A stretch of DNA of 64,000 nucleotides from Streptomyces bambusae. GTDB lineage: Bacteria; Actinomycetota; Actinomycetes; Streptomycetales; Streptomycetaceae. Every line of letters begins with the position of its first letter. The first letter of the stretch is position 1. The stretch lies in assembly GCF_020532645.1 (NCBI RefSeq), contig NZ_JAJAUZ010000031.1:1-64000 (forward strand), given 5' to 3'. The notes below the pieces were generated by a model. The model was not told where the DNA came from, did not search any database, and was given only the letters and a program-made list of their open reading frames with translations. Below, piece after piece: positions 16,921-25,952 of the stretch. Made by a program: the position numbers and the translations under genes.

Positions 16921-17017
16921 AACATCCCGGCGCCCGGCGCCACCCATCGGCGATGATGGCTCGGTGACCGAACGTCCGTCGGCCTGGCGTTCGACCGACC
17001 GGACAGGGGACGTGCCC

Positions 17018-17623
17018 GTGGTGGAGTTGGTGGGGAAGTCCGTGGGGCTGGCCTCGTTGGCGGCGCTCGCAGTGCTCGCGGCGTGCACGGCAAGCGGCGG
17101 CGACGAGGGGCCGAAGCGCGTGGGTGCCGGAAGTGCCGTTGACGCGGGGAGGGGATGTGAGCTGCCGGTCACCTTCGAGCTGGGCACGGTGTGGACCGTC
17201 AAGGACGTCCTGGTCCCACGAGGTCACGGCGGCTTTGGGTGGGATTCGCTGTGCGAGCTCGAAGCCGGCAGTGGCGGCGCCCGGGTCCGCCTGGGGGTAT
17301 CGGTGCCCCCGGCAGGCCGGCAGGTCGGCAGCCCCCAGGAGGCCATGGACGACTACGAGGGAGTCACGATGGCCAACTACGGCGAGTACGAGAGTGACTG
17401 GCGCACGTCGCAGTTGCGGGTCGCAGGGAGACCGGCCGTGTCCCTGGACAGCTTTGTCATGCTCCCAACTGACGCCATCGCCCCCCACCGTGCGTTCCGG
17501 CTTGTCGTGATGCTCCCCAGCGGACCCCTGGCCGTGGAGGCACAAGGCGCCGAGAAGCCGGTCAGCTCGCTGATGGACACCGTCAAGAGCTCCATGAAGC
17601 TTCGCCACCACAAGGGGCCCTGA
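17018..17623 (+). CDS. Lipoprotein of unknown function
   Basis: A 201-residue protein with a short lipoprotein signal (GKSVGLASLAALAVLAAC, lipobox LAAC at about residue 25-28) and a Ser/Gly-rich linker. The domain has CELPVTFELGTVWTV, then LCELEAGSGG with two Cys, then DSFVMLPTDAIAPHRAFRLV and a C-terminal helix DTVKSSMKL. This C-E-L-P...F pattern is common in small Streptomyces lipoproteins. Several in-frame GTG codons exist; 17018 is preferred because AGGGGA (17005-17010) is 7 bases upstream. The upstream open frame belongs to IS30 debris and is not part of the gene. Confidence 0.75.
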   Translation: MVELVGKSVGLASLAALAVLAACTASGGDEGPKRVGAGSAVDAGRGCELPVTFELGTVWTVKDVLVPRGHGGFGWDSLCELEAGSGGARVRLGVSVPPAGRQVGSPQEAMDDYEGVTMANYGEYESDWRTSQLRVAGRPAVSLDSFVMLPTDAIAPHRAFRLVVMLPSGPLAVEAQGAEKPVSSLMDTVKSSMKLRHHKGP

Positions 17624-17694
17624 CCATCAGCGGAGCCTCTGGCAGGACGAAGCCACGCAACCCGCCTCGTCGAGCGGCCCACCTGACAACCCGA

Positions 17695-18425
17695 TCAGGG
17701 TTCTCCCGGGTCAGCCCTTCCCTCCAGAAGTGCCACGCCCTTCTCTGATGCAGCCTTGGTGCCGGTCGTGGAAGGCTGCCGCGGCGACGCCGAGATGGTG
17801 TGGGAGGAAGCTCGTGGCGTCGGCCCGAAGTGGGCCACCTCTCGACCGTAGCCGACCAGGAAGCGGTGCCGGCGGCGGTGACGAAGGCCGGCTGGTCTGG
17901 CAGGTGCCAGCGCAACACCTCCTCGCCGGTGTCCAGGTCCCATATGACAGCGGTGCGGTCGAAGCCTGCGGTGAGAGCGAACGCAACACCGTCCTGGCTT
18001 GAGAGGGCGGAAATCTCGGTCACGTTTCCTGTGTGCCCAGCGAGGACGTGGCGGCGGGTGCCGGTGGTCAGGTCCCAGACGTTCACCGCCTTTCCGGCTT
18101 CGGCGAGTGCCAGCGGGTCGCCGTTGCGGGCCACGGCAGCCGCGACGACATCGGCGCCGCCCTGCCCGGGGAGATAGTGGCGGAAGGCAGGGGTCTCCAG
18201 GTCGCACACGGTCACTGTTCCCTCGCCACTGCCGACGAGGCCGAGGAGCGTCCCGTCACGGTCTTTGGCCATCGCGATGGCCGTCGCCCACCAAGGGTGT
18301 GGGATACGGAGGTTCTGGCGACCGGAGGGGAAGGCCATGGCGGTGCCGTCGCGGCTTCTCGTCATGAAGACGGTCCTGCCGTCACGCCCCGCAGCCGCTG
18401 CCACCATCGTCACGGGCCTGTGCAC
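17695..18425 (-). pseudogene. WD40-repeat protein fragment
   Basis: The leftward frame holds about five degenerate beta-propeller blades: VTVCDLETPAFRHYL, KAVNVWDLTTGTRRHVLAGH, TAVIWDLDTGEEVLRWHL, with GRD/SQDGVAFALTAGFDRT loops. The first residues start mid-repeat at 18425, right against the PepN fragment, so the N-terminal part is gone. Near 17860 the frame shifts: the natural continuation (RFLVGYGREVAHF) is in another frame and ends at 17695. The lost N-terminal part may have been an NTPase or protease domain, as in the protein at 36174, but that cannot be seen. Confidence 0.75.
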
Positions 18426-18439
18426 CCGGCGCCCGGGGC

Positions 18440-18868
18440 CGGCTGCACGCCGCGTACGCGCACGCCGCCCGGCCCACCGCAGCGGCGAAGGCGCAGGCCT
18501 GGGCGTCGGCCGTCGAGGACGTCGCCCTGTCGCCGGCCGCCCGGCAGGCCGTCATCTCCGGTTTCACTCAGGCCGACCAGCGCGACCTGCTCGCGCCCTA
18601 CACGGAGCGGTACTTCGCGGCCCTGGACGGCGTATGGCGCTCACGGGGCGCGGAAACGGCCCGGCAGATCGTCACCGGCCTCTACCCCGTCCTGCAAGCC
18701 GACCGGGAGACGATGGCCGCCACGGACGCCTGGCTCGCCGCCCACGACGCCCCGCCGGCACTGCGCAGACTGCTGTCCGAAGGCCGGGCCCGCACCGAAC
18801 AGACCCTACGGGTCCGAGCCGCGGACGCGGCGGCGGCCGCGGCGGGGGCAACGACGGGAGGGACTGAC
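18440..18868 (+). pseudogene. pepN: C-terminal fragment of aminopeptidase N (PepN)
   Basis: About 140 codons in frame: RLHAAYAHAARPTAAAKAQA, then VEDVALSPAARQAVISGF, DQRDLLAPYTERYFAALDGV, ARQIVTGLYPVLQADRETM, TDAWLAAHDAPPALRRLLSE. This is the end of the ERAP1-like helical domain of M1 aminopeptidases from Streptomyces. The catalytic HExxH domain is absent and the 5' edge abuts the WD40 fragment. It is a dead fragment, joined by a deletion or rearrangement. Confidence 0.85.
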
Positions 18869-19263
18869 ACCCGGCCGCGTCCTCCCCTGACGGGCCGGCG
18901 CGCCCCGATCGTGCACGCCGCCACCGCCCGTACGCGAGGCGCAGACTCGCCCCTGCCGGGAGCAAGGGCACGAGCCGGCTCACGCCTCCGGGTGCGTGCT
19001 TACGCGTGTTGGTCGCGGTTGCCGGTCTGGAGGGGGCGGTTTCGGTTGCGGGGCCTTGCGGGGTGGTGCGGGCGAGGACGGTGTCGAGCCGGCGGACGGC
19101 GTTCTCCGCGTCGGTGAACTCCGCGTCCGTGGGGAGGACGGTGCCCAGCGCGTGCTCCCGGTCGGCGGTCAGGGCACGCCATTGCAGGACGGGGGACAGG
19201 GCGGCCGTGGCGCGGCCGAGGAACCAGCCTTCGCGGGCCGCCCCGCCCCCTGGGCATGGGCGG
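18869..19263. other. No convincing gene
   Basis: About 395 bases. A leftward frame near 19000-19230 reads WFLGRATAALSPVLQWRALT, ADREHALGTVLPTDAEFTDA, which looks protein-like (helical, acidic), but no family, start or ribosome site is identified. Possibly the end of another lost gene. Confidence 0.35.
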
Positions 19264-19857
19264 TCAGGGGCGCGGGGCCGCCGGGACGATGGTGAAGCGG
19301 TGGGCGGTTCCGATGGAGTAGGCCTTCTGCTCCTTGTCGGTGCCGGCGTGCGCGAGCAGGGTGGCGCTACCGAGCAGGGCGCCGGTCTTGAAGCGCAGTC
19401 GCATGGGGACGGTGGTCACACTGCCCGCGGCCACGTCCTGATATCCGAGCGGGCCGGTGGCCCAGCCGCGCAGCGCGCGGGCGTCCCACTTCTTCCAGGT
19501 CTTGCCCTCGCGGTACTGCACGTCGAAGCCGGTGGCCGTGCGGAGCTCCGAGAACGTGATCAGCGCGGAGCGCTTGACCTTGCCGAGGTCGACGGGGCCT
19601 TTGCGGTTGTCGAGGACGAGCTTGAACGAGTGCCAGGCGCCGTCGGCGGCGATCTCGGCGGGCAAGCCCTTGATCTGGAGCCGGATCGTGGCCTTGGCCG
19701 GAGCCGGCTCCGCCGTCCGCGCGGTCGGCGCGTTCTGCAGGTACTGCGGACCCTGCGCGTACTGGGGACCCTGTCCGACCGCCGGGGCGGCGAGGAACAG
19801 GACCGGCGCGACGGCCCCCGCCGTCACCACGGCTGCGGTCCGATGGAGAAACTTCAT
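19264..19857 (-). CDS. Secreted protein of unknown function
   Basis: A 197-residue protein starting at ATG 19857 (GGGGG-type site upstream). The signal peptide (FLHRTAAVVTAGAVAPVLFL, cut near AVGQ) is followed by a short duplicated segment GPQYAQGPQYLQ and a Pro/Ala linker, then a beta-sandwich-like domain: ATIRLQIKGLPAEIAADGAW, HSFKLVLDNRKGPVDLGKVK, LRTATGFDVQYREGKTWKKW, and a final strand before TAHRFTIV. The layout (short strands, K-W-W aromatic pairs, no Cys) is seen in many Streptomyces exported proteins; function unknown. No operon partner. Confidence 0.75.
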   Translation of the reverse strand: MKFLHRTAAVVTAGAVAPVLFLAAPAVGQGPQYAQGPQYLQNAPTARTAEPAPAKATIRLQIKGLPAEIAADGAWHSFKLVLDNRKGPVDLGKVKRSALITFSELRTATGFDVQYREGKTWKKWDARALRGWATGPLGYQDVAAGSVTTVPMRLRFKTGALLGSATLLAHAGTDKEQKAYSIGTAHRFTIVPAAPRP

Positions 19858-20174
19858 GAAAATACCCCCGTGCATAAAAGGACCCGCGGGAGGTCGGCCC
19901 ACGGGCTGGTCAGTCGAGATGATCCTATGCCCTGACCGGAATGCCTCCCCGGGGGTGGTCTGGGATGCAGCGACGGAACGGCCGTGCGCCGAGCACCGGG
20001 GCGGCCGGATGGCGCGCCCGGCCCGCCAGGACGAGGCGTACGGCAAGGTGCACCTGCTCACGGGGCCGGTCACGGGGGTCGGGTTCCTGTCCGCATGCGA
20101 ACCTGGCCCCCGTGAAAACGGGTCTTCCGTCCTGTTGGGAAACGGACATGGAGAGGTCGTTTTCCTCTGTTGTT

Positions 20175-20883
20175 TCATCCCAGGATGGGGCGTCTGGTGG
20201 GCTTCTTCGGGTCGCGCCAGGAGACGGTGTTCTCGTTTGTCCCGGGCTTGCGGGCAGTGATCTCCATGTCGATGCCGAGGGTCGCGGCGTGTTCGACGAG
20301 GTGCTGGGGGTAGCCGCCGTGGACCCACACCTTGCGGATGCCGGGGTGGTCGGCGGCGACCTGATCGAGCAGTAGGTGCCGGCCACCGAGTCCTGCACGC
20401 TGGCCGCGGTCACGAGCACGGTGAGGAGAAGGCCGAGTGTGTCGGTGACGATGCTCCGCTTCCTGCCGACGATCTTCTTGCCGGCATCGATGCCCTGGCC
20501 GGAGGCGTGAACGCTGGTGGAGGTCTTGACGCTCTGAGCGTCGATGACACAGGCCGACGGCTCGGTATCGCGTCCCCCCTTCTCTCGCAGGAGCTGCCCG
20601 AGCAGGCCGTTGAGCTGGGCGAACGCGCCCTCGTCCGCCCATTTGGCGAAGTAGCCGTAGACGGTGTTCCCGTGCGGGAAGTCGTGTGGGAGGTAGCGCC
20701 ACTGGACCTCGGTCCGTCCACCTACAAGATCGCGTCCATGATGTCGCGCAGGCCGTGCTCGGGCGGCCGGCCGAAATCCAGGGCCCTGCCCCGGCGCTCG
20801 AAACGCCAAGCGGCCAGGACCGGACCGATCAACTCCCAACGGGTATCGGACAGATCACTCGGACAGGGACGTCGCTTCGCCAT
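20175..20883 (-). pseudogene. IS5-family transposase, multiply frameshifted
   Basis: Pieces in three frames line up as one transposase: MAKRRPCPSDLSDTRWELIG and ALDFGRPPEHGLRDIMDAIL (from 20883), then QWRYLPHDFPHGNTVYGYF, SACVIDAQSVKTSTSV, GKKIVGRKRSIVTDTLGLLL (DDE Asp region), then DQVAADHPGIRKVWVHGGY and MEITARKPGT. Frameshifts lie near 20720 and 20370. The end (after ARKPG) is replaced by unrelated residues and stops at 20175, so the last catalytic Glu is missing. Non-functional. Confidence 0.85.
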
Positions 20884-20959
20884 GCTTCCGGCGTACCGCG
20901 CTGAACCGAGTGCGCCACCCCAGAATCCCGCGCCCGGCTCGGCATGGAACGCTGGTGCT

Positions 20960-21390
20960 CTAGAGCGAGTCTCTCGGGTCTGGCATTGCTTCCGTCAGCA
21001 GCGGCCGTACCCCGTCCGTGGCCGGTGGGCAACTCGCTCGACAGGCCTCGGGAGGCCATGGCCCGCTGCAGGGAGCGGGGTCAAGCGGGCCGGCCTCTCG
21101 CGTGAAGGGGCGGTCGCACCAGTCGCACAGCAGCGTCGTGTGGGCACCTGCCGCCTCAAGGACACCGGCCGCGTCCTGGGCGGCGTCGAGCCAGTCGGGT
21201 TGTGTGACCGCTACCGGCACGCTGTCCAGCAGGAGCTTGCTGTTCCACAGGCTGAGGCCGGTGATTGTTCGGATCGCACGGACGGCCTCCGACTTCCGGT
21301 CACCTGCATCCGTGAGCAGAACTCGGAACCCCGGCTCTTCCCCACACCCTCCCTGACGGCCTCGCTGTCCTGCAAGTGAACCACTCCCCC
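20960..21390 (-). pseudogene. L7/L12 C-terminal-domain-like protein fragment
   Basis: The leftward frame reads FRVLLTDAGDRKSEAVRAIR, TITGLSLWNSKLLLDSVPVA, LEAAGAHTTLLCDWCDRPFT. The order (strand, DAG-x-K---V---R--TGL-L---K-L-----P, helix, EAAGA-V-L) fits the C-terminal domain of ribosomal protein L7/L12, as found in small stand-alone Streptomyces proteins. An added CDWC motif with later CRASC may bind zinc. No convincing start exists; the frame is continuous with the ABC remnant upstream by chance. It could be a short intact gene with an unrecognised start. Confidence 0.5.
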
Positions 21391-21499
21391 AGCCGAACAC
21401 CCGGGGCGGGCATCGCCGGACCCAGACGCGAAGGGCGGCTAGGCGGAGTGGAGTACGGCCTAGTCGGCGATGGCGTCCCTCTCCCTTCCCATGGCCGGG

Positions 21500-22120
21500 C
21501 CCGCGCCAATGCTTGAAAACAGCTTCTGCATGCCTCGAGCGCACCGGGCCGACGGCGCCCGGCCCCTGTCCGTCGTCCGTGTACCCGTCGGCTTGGAGGG
21601 CGAACAAGCGCGCGTACTCACCCCCGGACTCGAGCAGTTGACGGTGGCTGCCCTCCTCCTTCACCTGGCCGTCGCCGAGTACGGCGATCCGGTGCGCGTC
21701 GCGCACGGCGCTGAGCCGGTGTGAGATCAACAAGCTGGTGCGGTCTGCTCGGTGCCGGCGGATCGAGAGGTGGATTTCATGCTCCGCCTCGGCGTCCAGT
21801 CCCGCGGAGGGTTCGTCGAGGATCATCAGGTCGCGTCCTTCGCGAATGAAGGCCCGGGCCAAGGCCAGGCGTTGGTGCTGGCCGCCCGAGAGCAGCGTTC
21901 CTCGCCGGTGTTCCTCCGCCGGAGCGTCGTGGTGGAAAGTGCGCGAGAGCATCGTGTCGTACCCCTGGGGCAGTTGGGTGAGCTTCTCGTGCATGCCCGC
22001 CTTTGCCGCCGCGGCCTCGATCCGGTCGCGTTCCTCCAGCAGCCGCAGGTCACCGAGTCCGATGTTCTCGGCAGCAGTCATGTCGTAGTGCTGGAAGTTC
22101 TGGAAGAGCGCACGCCCAGC
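21500..22120 (-). pseudogene. ABC exporter ATPase, C-terminal remnant
   Basis: The leftward frame starts at the Q-loop side, LFQNFQHYDMTAAENIGLGD, and carries TLLSGGQHQRLALARAFIRE (signature), DLMILDEPSAGLDAEAEHEI (Walker B and D-loop) and LLISHRLSAVRDAHRIAVLG (H-loop), ending after ARLFALQADGY. The Walker A motif and the membrane domain expected of a fused exporter are absent. Truncated and not functional as it stands. Confidence 0.85.
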
Positions 22121-22593
22121 GCGACCCGGGTGCAGCCGACGCCGATCACCCTCCGCGCCGCCAGGGCCCAGGCACGGGCGCCGGGCACGGTGCACCGGAG
22201 GAAGCAGGACCAGGAGGAGGACCGCGCAGGAGACCCTGGCGGGCATACCGGGCCCGGAGGGGAAGGAGGAGCCGGGTGCCCGGGCGACGGGGGCGGGCAG
22301 GCCGGGGCGCGCGTTCCGGGAAGACTCCCGTGAGGATGCTGACCTCGCTCCACCGCGTTCTTCATGAGGGACCCGATGACGACACCGGCCGTTTCGGTGA
22401 CCGCGGCCCAAGCCGCCAGGCGCCGTGCGCGGCGTCCCAGGAGCCACACCACGAGGACGGCCACCAGGAGTTCGAGGTCAGCGGAACCCATGTCACAGTG
22501 GGCGACGCGCCCACCTCGCCCGGGGAACCGCCCTACGGGAGGATCCTCGGGGCCCCTGTCTCTTTGGTCAAGGTCGTGGGTCAGGATGGCGGC
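22121..22593. other. Probable debris with a small membrane-like frame
   Basis: A leftward frame from ATG at about 22492 reads ADLELLVAVLVVWLLGRRAR, LAAWAAVTETAGVVIGSLMK, which looks like one membrane helix plus an amphipathic helix, then becomes Pro-rich and runs into the ABC remnant. It may be the beginning of a truncated small membrane-protein gene. The right end serves as upstream region of the ankyrin gene. Confidence 0.3.
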
Positions 22594-23004
22594 ATGACAG
22601 ATCGGGATCGGTTGGGGCGGACGGCAGTGCACTATGCGGCTGTCGACGGGGACGTTGAAAGCCTGAAAGTGCTGTTGGCCGGGGGCGCCGCCCATGAGGC
22701 AGCCGATGCCGTCGGCTGGACGCCGCTCCATTTTGCGGCTCAGGCCCAAGCGCCATCGGTCATCGAGGTTCTCTTGGCCGCGGGTACGTCGGTCGATGCC
22801 GTGGATGGCCACGGCAATACGCCGTTGTGGCGGGCGGTGTTCTCTTCGCAGGGCGAGGGGGCGGCGATCCGGCTGCTGCTGGAAGCCGGTGCCGACCCCG
22901 ACCGGGTTAACGCTCATGGTGTGAGTCCGCGGGCGCTGGCAGGACGGATCGCCAACTATGACGTGGCTGCCCACCTTCCTGGCGGTGACGGGACCTCCTT
23001 CTAG
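22594..23004 (+). CDS. Ankyrin-repeat protein
   Basis: A 136-residue protein of about four ankyrin repeats: DRLGRTAVHYAAVDGDVESL, DAVGWTPLHFAAQAQAPSVI, DGHGNTPLWRAVFSSQGEGA, NAHGVSPRALAGRIANYDVA, each with the G-xTPLH-A signature and a LLxAGA tail. No signal peptide, so a cytoplasmic binding protein. Small ankyrin proteins with this length are common next to effector genes in Streptomyces, but no obvious partner is here. Next gene rightward is 81 bases away and may be co-transcribed. Confidence 0.9.
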   Translation: MTDRDRLGRTAVHYAAVDGDVESLKVLLAGGAAHEAADAVGWTPLHFAAQAQAPSVIEVLLAAGTSVDAVDGHGNTPLWRAVFSSQGEGAAIRLLLEAGADPDRVNAHGVSPRALAGRIANYDVAAHLPGGDGTSF

Positions 23005-23085
23005 GCTCCGCCGACTGCCGTGACCGGACGGGGCTCGTACGAATTCCACTTGACTGGTGCCTCGCTTCGTGCGGAGATCATTGCC

Positions 23086-23400
23086 ATGGGGGAATCAGTC
23101 TTGAAGCTTCACCTCGCCGGCACTCTTGCTGCGACCGCTTCGCCCGGTGAGCATCTCCAGGCCGCCGGTATGTGCCTGATGGCCGCGGTGGTCTGCATCT
23201 GGGCCGGACGACGACAGCGGCGCACCGGGCGCCACTTCTTCGCCGCGCAGGAGACAGTGCGGGTGGGGCACGCTTTGGTCTCGCCACCCGCGCCTACCCG
23301 CGGCAACCGGGTCAGGGGCCGTATCTGGGCCGGGCTGGGCTGGTTCTTCGTGGTGCCGTTCGTGGTCCAGCTGAGCCTGGCCATCCGTCAGATCGTCTGA
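23086..23400 (+). CDS. Small two-helix membrane protein
   Basis: A 104-residue protein with two hydrophobic segments, LQAAGMCLMAAVVCIWAG (about 24-41) and IWAGLGWFFVVPFVVQLSLA (about 80-99), separated by a basic loop (RRQRRTGRHFF). ATG at 23086 with GGAG upstream is preferred to the earlier in-frame ATG. No family recognised. It follows the ankyrin gene in the same direction. Confidence 0.6.
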   Translation: MGESVLKLHLAGTLAATASPGEHLQAAGMCLMAAVVCIWAGRRQRRTGRHFFAAQETVRVGHALVSPPAPTRGNRVRGRIWAGLGWFFVVPFVVQLSLAIRQIV

Positions 23401-23528
23401 TCCCGCTGGCTGGCCCCGGGCGCGGTCGGTGGATACCCGTTGCACCGGCCCGGGCGGCGTCGTGGGGGGGACCTGCCCGACCGCCGGCCCTCGCTGTGCC
23501 GCGTTCAGTTCACGCTGAAAGCGGGGCG

Positions 23529-23705
23529 TCAGAGGCTGCGGGCGGTGATGTCGCCCTTCTGGGTGACGAGGGTGACGGTGCCGTGGAGGGCTTCGGTGCA
23601 CTGGATGTCGTTGGTTTGGGTGGTGAGCTCGGCGGAGCCGCCGAGGCGGCTGACCGTGAGATCGCCGGCCTGGATGGTCAGGCGGGCGCCGGCCGTCTGA
23701 CGGCG
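23529..23705 (-). pseudogene. DUF4097 beta-strand protein, C-terminal fragment
   Basis: The leftward frame reads RLTIQAGDLTVSRLGGSAEL, TTQTNDIQCTEALHGTVTLV, TQKGDITARSL and stops at 23529. The regular T-x-G-D-I-x2-x-L strand repeats are those of DUF4097 proteins. Only the last about 55 residues remain; upstream the DNA switches to a methyltransferase fragment on the opposite strand. Confidence 0.65.
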
Positions 23706-24065
23706 GTCGACTTCTCCGCGGTCGACTTCTCCGCTGTCCAGACCGAGTGGGCCCGCGGCTTCTGTGCCGACGTCCCGAACCGGGAGTTCGTCCGGGCGGG
23801 GCCCTGCACCTCCCTCGACCAGGACGTGCGGCTGCGGGACGTCGTCTACTCGACGTGGGGCGCCGTCCGGTTCACCGACCCCGACGAGCTGTTCCCCGCA
23901 TCGCCCGGTGCCTCGCCCCGACGCCCTTCTCCCACCGCGAGCCCGTCGGGGGCCAGTACGGTGCCCAGGAGAGGGGCGGGAAGCGGCTGGGGGGCCGGGC
24001 GAGCCGACGGTGCTGCGCTGGCAGCACACCCCCGAGCAGTGGACCGACCTCCTCAAGCGCCACGG
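23706..24065 (+). pseudogene. SAM-dependent methyltransferase fragment, frameshifted
   Basis: Three rightward frames join into the late part of a class I methyltransferase: DVVYSTWGAVRFTDPDELFP (post-IV region), then PFSHREPVGGQYGAQ, then GEPTVLRWQHTPEQWTDLLK and RHGSGV (typical C-terminal strand and helix). The SAM-binding GxGxG start is missing. At least two frameshifts. It abuts the DUF4097 fragment, marking a rearrangement point. Confidence 0.6.
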
Positions 24066-24209
24066 CTCCGGGGTCGACGGACGACGGACGGATGCGACGT
24101 GTCCAGCACCAGCCTCGATCGGGTCACCGACGAGCTGCAGGATGCCGTAGTACCGTCAACCGCACTGCGGCCGAACCGAACACGAAGTACGTGGGCGACA
24201 GCCCCCAGG

Positions 24210-25526
24210 CTACTGGCTTTTCTTGTTGATTTTGTTAAGCAGTTGAGCGAGATTACGGGGGGCTGCCGCCCGGTCTTTCATCACAACATCAAAATGCCGG
24301 TAAGTTCTACTTTTCCCAAAGATGGAGTTCTCCTTCTTGACTTTATGGGAAATTTCACCCGAGCATACAGCGGCTCTGCTTTTGAGGAAATCTGCAGTGA
24401 GCAGCATGACTTGCTTCTGCATGGCGGATGGATTGACTATGAAAGTGTGAGCATTCGAGATCACCGACCATTTAGCCGACCCGGTGAGCTTCAATATTTC
24501 ACGCTCGTTTCGCCCGGGAGAAATCGTAGCATTGGCATCAATTTCCAGGGTCCACGCTACTTTCATCCCGCCCGCCACGCCAACTTGGAGCCGCATATTG
24601 ATACCGGGATTGATCGGTACGCTTTCATCCGAGTTCCCCGGGTTGGCCTTCCAGGAGTCGATCAAATCCTGACGAGCTTTTTCTGCCGCAGTTCCAAATT
24701 CTCGGTAAGACAGCATCTCCAACAGTTCATCCCAGGTGACCGTTAGGGTCTCCTTAGAATTTCCGAGCGAGAGCCTGACGGGGTACTTTGCTTCGACTAT
24801 AGCGCGCCAGCGTGCGCGCGCAGATGCGATTTCTTTAGGTGATCCCTGCCGATTGCCCCGGTTTTCATTTTCTCTTTTTGCTGATTTCTTCCACACTTGG
24901 ACCGAATTTGCTGTCGTTGATCCGGATTTCGGAATTTGCTTCTCGTTTTGAGACTTAGGAGCGCCTGGAGCGGGGGCATTGGAGGGTCGGCTGATCTGAC
25001 TGAAGAGCAACGCAGCCTTGTCTTGCCAGGGTTTCAGGGCCGGGTACATCTGAGTGGTTGCCCAGTCGCTCACCGTGGCGCGAAAGAGGTCCACTTCTGC
25101 AGATGTGGCTTTTTTGAGATGATCAAATAGCAGCCTCTGGTCGGTGCCGATATTCTCTGCGAGGCCGAGTTTGAGCACGCTATTAATGTGAGCCGCGAAG
25201 GTAGAATATGGATGCTGCTCCAAAACGTCGATTTCACTGTTCCAGACCATCTCGAGGTTTTCCAGCAACTGGTACACTTGATCTTCGGTTGCGTCGACGT
25301 TAGGAAATGTCTGCGCAGCATTGTCCAGGTCCCAGATAGAATTCGCAGTAGCCACGACGCAGGCTTCTCTCTTGTGGCCGTTCAGGGAGAGCGTCGACGC
25401 TATGAGTTCTTGCATTTTACGGCTATTCTGAACGTCATCCACTGGTCGCCCATCCGTTCGTCGAGGTGCACCATTTCGCGGCGCAACCATCCCTTGTGAT
25501 GATAAATCCGAGAGTGCATTATTCAT
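24210..25526 (-). CDS. Orphan 438-residue protein in a low-GC island
   Basis: A 438-residue soluble protein with no signal peptide or membrane segment. DNA composition is visibly near half A+T, with A/T-ending codons rare elsewhere in the window. The N-terminal about 190 residues are helical (QELIASTLSLNGHKREACVV, QVYQLLENLEMVWNSEIDVL). A charged, Ser/Lys-rich linker (about 195-235) follows. The C-terminal part is strand-rich: YPVRLSLGNSKETLTVTWDE, LQVGVAGGMKVAWTLEIDAN, and ends in a Lys-rich tail. I do not recognise any domain. ATG 25526 overlaps the stop of a small upstream gene by 8 bases, implying coupled translation. Recent transfer is likely; frame is intact, suggesting it is under selection. 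Confidence 0.8.
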   Translation of the reverse strand: MNNALSDLSSQGMVAPRNGAPRRTDGRPVDDVQNSRKMQELIASTLSLNGHKREACVVATANSIWDLDNAAQTFPNVDATEDQVYQLLENLEMVWNSEIDVLEQHPYSTFAAHINSVLKLGLAENIGTDQRLLFDHLKKATSAEVDLFRATVSDWATTQMYPALKPWQDKAALLFSQISRPSNAPAPGAPKSQNEKQIPKSGSTTANSVQVWKKSAKRENENRGNRQGSPKEIASARARWRAIVEAKYPVRLSLGNSKETLTVTWDELLEMLSYREFGTAAEKARQDLIDSWKANPGNSDESVPINPGINMRLQVGVAGGMKVAWTLEIDANATISPGRNEREILKLTGSAKWSVISNAHTFIVNPSAMQKQVMLLTADFLKSRAAVCSGEISHKVKKENSIFGKSRTYRHFDVVMKDRAAAPRNLAQLLNKINKKSQ

Positions 25527-25746
25527 CCAGATTGGACATATGGAAAGTCCCGACGAGCTCCCACTTCGGGCACGATTGAGGCGCCATCTGGTGCCCGTAA
25601 GTGAATTCTCCTACCGGCCTGCACCAGCTATTGGGGACCTCATTGGTTCCGTAAACTGCCGCCCTCGATCTGCCGCGCGCCACCAATTTAGCTATACTTT
25701 CGCCGATCGCAGCGCGAATGTAGAGGTGATGGGCATCCGCAGGCAT
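25519..25746 (-). CDS. Small protein coupled to the orphan low-GC gene
   Basis: A 75-residue frame from ATG 25746 reads IRAAIGESIAKLVARGRSRA, then EVPNSWCRPVGEFTYGHQMA, PQSCPKWELVGTFHMSNLDE. Its end overlaps the start of the 438-residue gene by 8 bases (ATGAATAATG arrangement), and composition falls toward the low-GC level within it. There are two cysteines, a helical N-terminus and an acidic tail. The start is uncertain since the frame is open further upstream into GC-rich DNA. It could be an antitoxin-, chaperone- or immunity-like partner, but nothing in the sequence proves this. Confidence 0.5.
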   Translation of the reverse strand: MPADAHHLYIRAAIGESIAKLVARGRSRAAVYGTNEVPNSWCRPVGEFTYGHQMAPQSCPKWELVGTFHMSNLDE

Positions 25747-25952
25747 GCCCCCGATCGGCACCGATCCGCTCCTGTCCCGGGCCCGGCCCCTCCCCCGCCT
25801 CGGACACGCGCACACTCGTCGTCGGACACAGCTTCCACGGGCACCCGGGACGCGGTCGGCCCGGTCACCCGAGGAACCTGTCCGGGGAGTCACGGCTCAT
25901 GCGTCATCTGTGAGAGGGGCTCAGGGGCGCCCCGTCACGGCATCGGTCACGG

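Noticed and set aside
16205..17623. A 472-residue version of the lipoprotein
   Set aside because: The N-terminal part is IS30 debris; the lipoprotein signal begins only near 17018.
20960..22447. A single 495-residue protein combining ABC ATPase and L7/L12-like parts
   Set aside because: The two parts belong to unrelated families and the joining segment is low-complexity; it is a chance fusion of two remnants.
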